From Latrodectus hesperus (lineage: Eukaryota; Arthropoda; Arachnida; Araneae; Theridiidae), in NCBI GenBank assembly GCA_037975125.1, contig CM075853.1:57523591-57587590 (forward strand): DNA of 64,000 bases. The letters run 5' to 3'. The notes beneath the pieces are model-generated. The model was not told the origin of the DNA, did no database searches, and worked only from the letters and a program-made list of their open reading frames with translations. Of this stretch, positions 58,402 through 64,000 are shown in pieces. The translations under genes and the position numbers were made by a program. Each line of letters begins with the position of its first letter. The stretch's first letter is position 1.

Positions 58402-60176
58402 AACTTCTTGAATTAAGCAGCAAAAATATATATTAAATAATATAAAAACACATTTTAAAAACTATGCAAATTAAACAAATATGAATAAATATGTATTTTT
58501 CTCTGTATTTTATGTATACAATAAAGTATTATTAGGTGGGTGAATGAGAGAAAATATAATTAATGAGAATTCTTCTAATTGGCTAAAAAATGAGAAACGA
58601 GTCATAAAATTTAATTTCAAATTGTATATTGTATAATGGAATCATTAATAATTAAATACACACTTTGTTAACTATAATTATACGCGTAATAATAAGAATT
58701 TGTTAAGCTATTTTATTTGTTCTCTATGATTATGAATTTTGGCTGACAAATTAAATATTAGTTTTGTACAACATTAAATTTGTCAGTAAAGAAAATAACG
58801 AAAGTGTGTGTTATGCTAAATTTGTTTCATTTGACTTATAAAATATATGTATGAAAATTAACATTCAATTTGCATTTTAAATAAGATTTTTAACCAGTTG
58901 GTAAAAATCTCACAAATAATTAAACATCTAAAACATCTAAAACTGGCTAAATTTCTTTATCAGACGGTTTGAATTTTTTATGGAAACGAGGATAATTTCT
59001 TCGTATTATAATAAATACCATGCGCTTTGTTTTATTTTTTTGCCCAAAACGTTTACAAGACAGTTTCATCAATATTTTTAATGGACATTATTTATGCGTA
59101 ATTATTATTCTAGAAAATCTATAATAACTATTTCTAAATAAACCAAATTAGAAAAGAAATTGTTTAGTACATTTTAATTGTTCTCTCATTAATTTAATAA
59201 TAACATTTAATTAATTCTATTCATATATCATTTACAAAAAATGGATAGGTTATAATATGTTTTAACTGCAATATATCATCGTATTTTAATAATGATTATA
59301 ATAATATAAAATATCTTATACCAAAAAATGAAATTGTACTTCGTGATTTCTTTTTAGGCTGAAAATTCTGAAATATTTTGAGTAGCTTGATTCAAGATTT
59401 AAGCTAATTTGTATAATAAGTATTACAAAAATCAGATATTTTTTGATTTTACTAAAGTCTAAATTTAAAAAATGTAAATATTTTATTAGAGCACAATTGC
59501 TTATATGCAATTACTTATTTTTGCAATTGAATAATACAATTAGTATTTTCATAAATATTAGCTTTAATAAACCATTCAGTTGCTTTTGCATGCGTTTGAA
59601 GAACTTTATGGTTGAGTAGAAATGAGTAGTCTTCTAGTTTGAAGCTTTAATGTTCTGAATTGTTGAAATCTTGAAAATATTTCGTGTAATTTAATGTTAA
59701 TATATAAGTTTATAAGGAAGTGCTTTAATTTAAGTGTTAAATTTATCTCTTAAATGTGATTCAAAAATGTGCTGCATTCTTTAAATATGACTGTTCGCAA
59801 CCATCATAAACATCTTATTGCTTAACATTATAAAAACCATACATAATAATGTTCATGTATTTGAATTTAAAAATTCTATTCAATATAAACATATCCTAAA
59901 ACCATTATGAACCTCATTTTTTTCAGTTAAAAGGAAGTTTAGAGCTATTACTATTAGAAACTCTAACCGTTCTCCAACGAAGAGGATACATCAAATAACT
60001 TTTACGAACATTATACTCATTAACAGAATACGACAAAAGAATAGTTTCAAAATTATACATGTGAATTAAATTTTATTTTTTCATTGAAGTTTTATTTAAA
60101 TTTTATTCTGGAATGAAGAATGTCACAGTCTCCTTTCATGGAAGATCGAATTCGACATACTGTTTATTTGCAACAA
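58402..60176. other. AT-rich sequence, no gene seen
   Basis: Anonymous A+T-rich DNA. A minus-strand frame at 59316-59510 has no recognisable motif. Confidence 0.55.
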
Positions 60177-60225
60177 GAATTAAATTGCCATTGAATGTTG
60201 TTGTCACTCAGTGGCAATTTAATTC
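60177..60225. repeat. 18-bp-arm hairpin, RNA-foldable
   Basis: GAATTAAATTGCCATTGA (60177-60194) and TCAGTGGCAATTTAATTC (60208-60225) pair with only one non-Watson-Crick position. Read as plus-strand RNA that position is a U-G wobble, so all 18 positions pair around a 13-nt loop. The pairing extends raggedly outward by about two to three bases. It could be a small fold-back repeat or a pre-miRNA-like stem, but the lower stem of a typical pre-miRNA is not evident. Confidence 0.85.
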
Positions 60226-60369
60226 ATGCTTTCACTTAAGTTTTATAAAATATTTTGTAAAAAATTAAATTGGGACAGAGAGTACCAAGCAATCCAATAA
60301 TTTATATATTTCTAAAAGTGTAGGAAATTTTTAAATAAAGTATTCGGAAGTAGAATAAAAAATATTTGA

Positions 60370-60540
60370 ACAAGAGTGCTAAAATATTATGGACAAGAGC
60401 TGAAGTGCTAAAAAATTATGTACAAGTGCTAAAGAGCTAAAACATTTTGAACAAGTGCTAAAGTACTGAAATATTATGTACAAGTGCTTAAGTATTATTT
60501 ACAAGAGCTAAAGTGCTGAAACATTATGAACAAGTGCTAA
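60370..60540. repeat. 29-bp minisatellite, about six units
   Basis: ACAAG(A/T)GCT begins units at 60370, 60393, 60422, 60451, 60480, 60501 and 60530 (one with a small variant). The spacings are 23, 29, 29, 29, 21 and 29 bp. The full unit contains CAAGTGCTAAAGTGCTGAAA followed by an ATTATG-type end. The two short units lack an internal AGTGCT-like subrepeat, suggesting a composite unit built from a smaller one. Confidence 0.9.
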
Positions 60541-61829
60541 ACTTATAATGATATTATTTATCAATTTTGCAGTGATTTTAAGATGAACAAATAAACATAG
60601 CTTGTTGTGTTGCATATTAAAACTACAAGAAGTATTTTTAAAAATTCAAATTTTTTATTAATTTTCAGTTTATCAGCTATAATAACATAAAACAGTTTTC
60701 TTAAGCTAATTTTCTGAAATTATATATAGAAAAAAATTTTCAAATTTTCATTCCCCACTGTGTTTTACTATTTTGTCATTTTTAATCCAATAATCATTGT
60801 ATATAAGAAATTTTTATATTGGTTATATATTCAACTATATTAATAAAAATTTTCTTATGATTAAAGAAAATAATGTTATATGAAGATATTAATTCTTCAA
60901 ATTTTAAATACATGATAGTTTTCTTACAAAACAAACATTTAAGTTTTGAGTTTCGAAGTATGAAAAAGTATATTTCTAACAAAAATTACCACAAAATTTC
61001 AATTATGTAAATAGAACTTTAAGAAAATCGAAATAAATTCTGTTTTCTTAAAGCTTTAATAATATAAAACTCTTTCTTATAACTCAGAAAGTACACAAAT
61101 TTTCAACTAAATTTTTAATAATTGGAGTTTCTAAGGTGAAAACATGGTTATTAAATTTATCCTTAACAAGCACATTCAATTACAATACATTAGCTCAAAT
61201 AATTTTTTGCATGCATTAGATAACAATTATTGGATAGTAATTTTATAACATGTGTGAGCAAAATTATAATTTAAATAGCCTAGACAACCAAAACAAAAAC
61301 GTAATTTTTATTTCTCGATTGTAAATATAATACATATCGAATATAAATATCTCTCCTTATTAAACAAAAAATAAAGAAACATAGTAAATTATTATTTATC
61401 ATGAGTGCTTTGATGTAATTAGGACATTTAAGACAAAAGGAATGTAATATAGAAAGGATCACTGGCTTGTTTCAAGTTTCGTGTCAACGAAGTATCATAT
61501 ATGACTGGATGCAGAGTCAATTAAAATTCTTTTCCAAGATACCAAGGATGAAAATAGAGAAATCCGGTACTAAAAGCCCAGTCAAAAAAAACATTATCAT
61601 TTAGGGAAGAAAATATTATTAGAATCTTTATTATATCCTAATTTCGAAAAAGCGTAATTTCATCACTCGTCAGTAAATAGAGAAAGTATTAAAAACATAT
61701 TATTTTTCTTACTTAGTAATTACATGAACAATTTCAAATTCTTTTTCTTGTTAAAATTAAATTAAAGAAAGTGGTTAATATATTTTTAATAAACATTGAA
61801 AAATACTTAGTTTATACAAAAAACCTACA
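60541..61829. other. AT-rich sequence, no gene seen
   Basis: Anonymous A+T-rich DNA. Minus-strand frames at 60794-60982 and 61280-61462 are unrecognised. Confidence 0.55.
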
Positions 61830-62100
61830 ACAAAAGGAATCTGGTGCAGTAGGATTAATGGATATATTTGAACCCATTTTATTACACAATAAAAACGATT
61901 CACTGCGCCTCGTAAAGAAAACTGCGTGTCATTCATTCATTCACACTGATTTGAACGCCCAACATTGGTAATTACAGAAGAGAGAAACGACCCATTTACT
62001 CCAAGGACAGTGACGCCAAGAATCAACGCTGTATTGTGAAATAATGAAGTTTGGTACACTTGAACTTCACTGTTAAAGGTCGGTTGAGTGACAATTGATA
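61830..62100. other. Less AT-rich island, function unknown
   Basis: More balanced composition, with CACTGCGCCTCGTAAAG and GACAGTGACGCCAAGAATC. A plus-strand frame (61771-61971, 66 residues) covers the first half and ends in HSFIHTDLNAQHW. A GGTAAT donor-like word overlaps its end. I recognise no protein, and a genuine exon cannot be established from the sequence. Confidence 0.25.
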
Positions 62101-63113
62101 ATCACTTGAACTTGTTCTTTCTCTGCCAAAAAATGTTTTTATATATTCCTATATTCAATAAAAAGTGATTTTTATATTATCATTAAAGCCTCATTAATGA
62201 ATTAAATAAACGTTGATAAATTAAGGTTCCTCACCAAGAGTTTCATCACTTTAAAAGTAAAAGGTATAGGTTTGATGAAGAACAATTTAGAAAATGGTTA
62301 AGTAAATTGTAGCTTATAAAGAAATTTTAATAATCAATTTTGAAAACGCAATTTACAGATGCAGTAATCTCAAATATTAAAAATCAAAAATGTTCTTTAA
62401 ATATGACTCTTAAAATTATAGTTGTAATATGCAATCTTGGAGTATATAACTATGAAAAAAATGAATCACTTTTATAAATACTTCCTCTTTTAGAACGACA
62501 AAAATTACATGAATTAATGTATTTCCATGTCTCATAAATCTTCCTTAAACTTATTTCCCAAAAATTCTTCTTTCGAATGTTGCTTATCAAATATAAATTT
62601 CGGATTCTAATTCCAACATTGTAAATATAATTTTTTAAATAATTAAATTAAAAATGTTTTAATTTAATTATTTAAAAATTTAAAATATTTTAATTTAATT
62701 AATAAAAAGTTAATTAAAAATGTTTTAATTAAATTTCTATTTTAATTATTTGCAAACAAAAAATTATATAATGCTTATTTTTTAATCAAATAATTACTAT
62801 TTTAAATCAATCTAATAAATTGAAGCTTTAGTAGAGAATCATTATTTCTGATTCTAAAAAGAAAAGAAGAGGATTCACTCAATGAACATCGAAGACAATG
62901 AAAATCTTTCTGCGTGCTAAGACAACACAAGTTTTAAATTAATTATGTCTTCGTTTTGAAATTTTGAAGTCATAAGTGATATATTTATTTAAAGAGTAAT
63001 AAATAAAAGAAACTTTAAAAATGTTCCTTATTTTGATGCATCACAAATTCTTGCAGAGTGTATTAGGAAATTCCTAGGTTAGTTAATGCATTTTTTGAAA
63101 AAATTTCTAGATT

Positions 63114-63118
<5 letters not shown>
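62101..63118. other. AT-rich sequence with self-complementary low-complexity block
   Basis: About 62625-62760 is a patchwork of TTTTAATTAAAT/ATTTAATTAAAA-type words that can fold in many registers. No gene was seen in the rest. Confidence 0.5.

Positions 63119-63161
<43 letters not shown>
63119..63161. repeat. (TA)n microsatellite
   Basis: Uninterrupted TA array of about 42 bp. Confidence 0.96.
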
Positions 63162-63164
<3 letters not shown>

Positions 63165-64000
63165 AAAACATACAAGTCACATACGAAAATCAACAATATT
63201 TTTGCCTTAAATTTGCAATTTTCGTTCAGTGATCTAAATAAAGAGTAATTATTAATTTAAAAATTCTAAATTTATTAATTTATTAGAATTCCATAAAAGT
63301 TAAATAAAAAGATTGCCTTAATCGAAGTCACATATTCTTATCAATCATTTCAAATAGTATTCTTTTTCTTAATTTTGAAACAATTCTTATCAAAATAAAC
63401 ACACTGTTTACGTCAAATATATTATTGTTATTTATGTGTATAATTAACAATATTAGTATATATTATTATTGTTATTAAATCAAAAATAATATATATAATT
63501 ACTGTTATTTTTAGTATACAGAGAATTGAAGGTATCTAGATTAATGGAAAACAAAAGTCGAGTAACTTTTCAAAATTCAACTTGATTTCGATACCTTAAA
63601 ATTTTTTATGAAGTAAGCATTGAATTATAAATAGAAATAACTTAAAAAATACCATAATTTACAGAAAAAAAATATGAATCTGCAAATGAGGCTTTAGCTT
63701 TCTTCTAAAGATTTCATTAAGATTACTCGAAAAATTTAAATGAAATCATTAAAACAGCGAGAATTTCAAGTATTTTAATTTTTCTACTTAAATGTATAAT
63801 ACTAATGTTTGTTTTAGATGCGCAATTTTTATACTTCCTTCGTAAGTAAGTCGTTTTTATTTTGTAATTATAGGTTGCAAAATAAAAATTTGAATACATA
63901 GTACTTTTAGTTTTTAATGTATTAAATGCGTTTAAATAAAAAATAGTTCGTTCATTTTTAAGAAATCTGTGTTCTCGTTAATATAAATTTTCTCTGCATT
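63162..64000. other. AT-rich sequence, no gene seen
   Basis: Anonymous A+T-rich DNA to the window end; nothing recognised. Confidence 0.6.

Overview
This looks like non-coding nuclear DNA from an arthropod, most plausibly an arachnid and perhaps a spider. It is strongly A+T-rich. Very long (TA)n arrays recur every few kilobases. tRNA-derived SINEs lie beside decayed Tc1 and non-LTR transposons and one Helitron-like element. The spider suggestion rests on my memory of the SINE sequences and is inference. I found no bacterial operon, rRNA, genuine tRNA gene, CRISPR array or intact host gene. Most open frames are no longer than chance predicts at this composition, or are Ile-Tyr readings of (TA)n arrays.

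Layout. 1-7.4 kb: AT-rich DNA with (TA)n arrays, a microsatellite-cored palindrome (2014-2067) and one less AT-rich island (840-1140). 7.4-9 kb: decayed RNase H-bearing non-LTR retrotransposon on the minus strand, an unexplained plus-strand open frame (8498-8808) and a perfect 23-bp-arm hairpin. 13.07-14.37 kb: a nest with a hairpin, a minus-strand SINE and a Tc1-like transposase corpse whose DD34E layout is still readable. 15.5 kb: 28-bp inverted repeat. 17.28-18.70 kb: Helitron-like element between two (TA)n arrays. 24.95-25.26 kb: complete SINE with perfect 13-bp target-site duplications. 26.2 kb: possible fragment of an LTR-element reverse transcriptase. 27.4 kb: 25-bp minisatellite. 28.8-29.1 kb: tRNA-SINE with an exact B box. 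33.7-33.9 kb: short retroposon with 11-bp target-site duplications. 47.3 kb: inverted-repeat cluster. 50.6 kb: SINE related to the 13 kb copy. 60.2-60.5 kb: stable hairpin and a 29-bp minisatellite.

Between these lie long stretches of anonymous AT-rich sequence. A few short islands are visibly less AT-rich (about 0.84-1.14, 19.65-19.97, 23.75-23.96, 29.88-30.11, 31.07-31.22, 38.65-38.83, 42.84-43.03, 57.83-57.99 and 61.83-62.10 kb). They carry no recognisable protein. Some hold clusters of transcription-factor-like motifs and are the best candidates for conserved regulatory DNA, though old transposon remnants are an equally fair explanation.

The window fits the inside of a long intron or an intergenic desert. 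Nothing in it amounts to a new multi-gene system. The most informative signals are the Helitron/(TA)n arrangement, the two retroposons with intact duplications, the strong hairpins and the motif-bearing islands.
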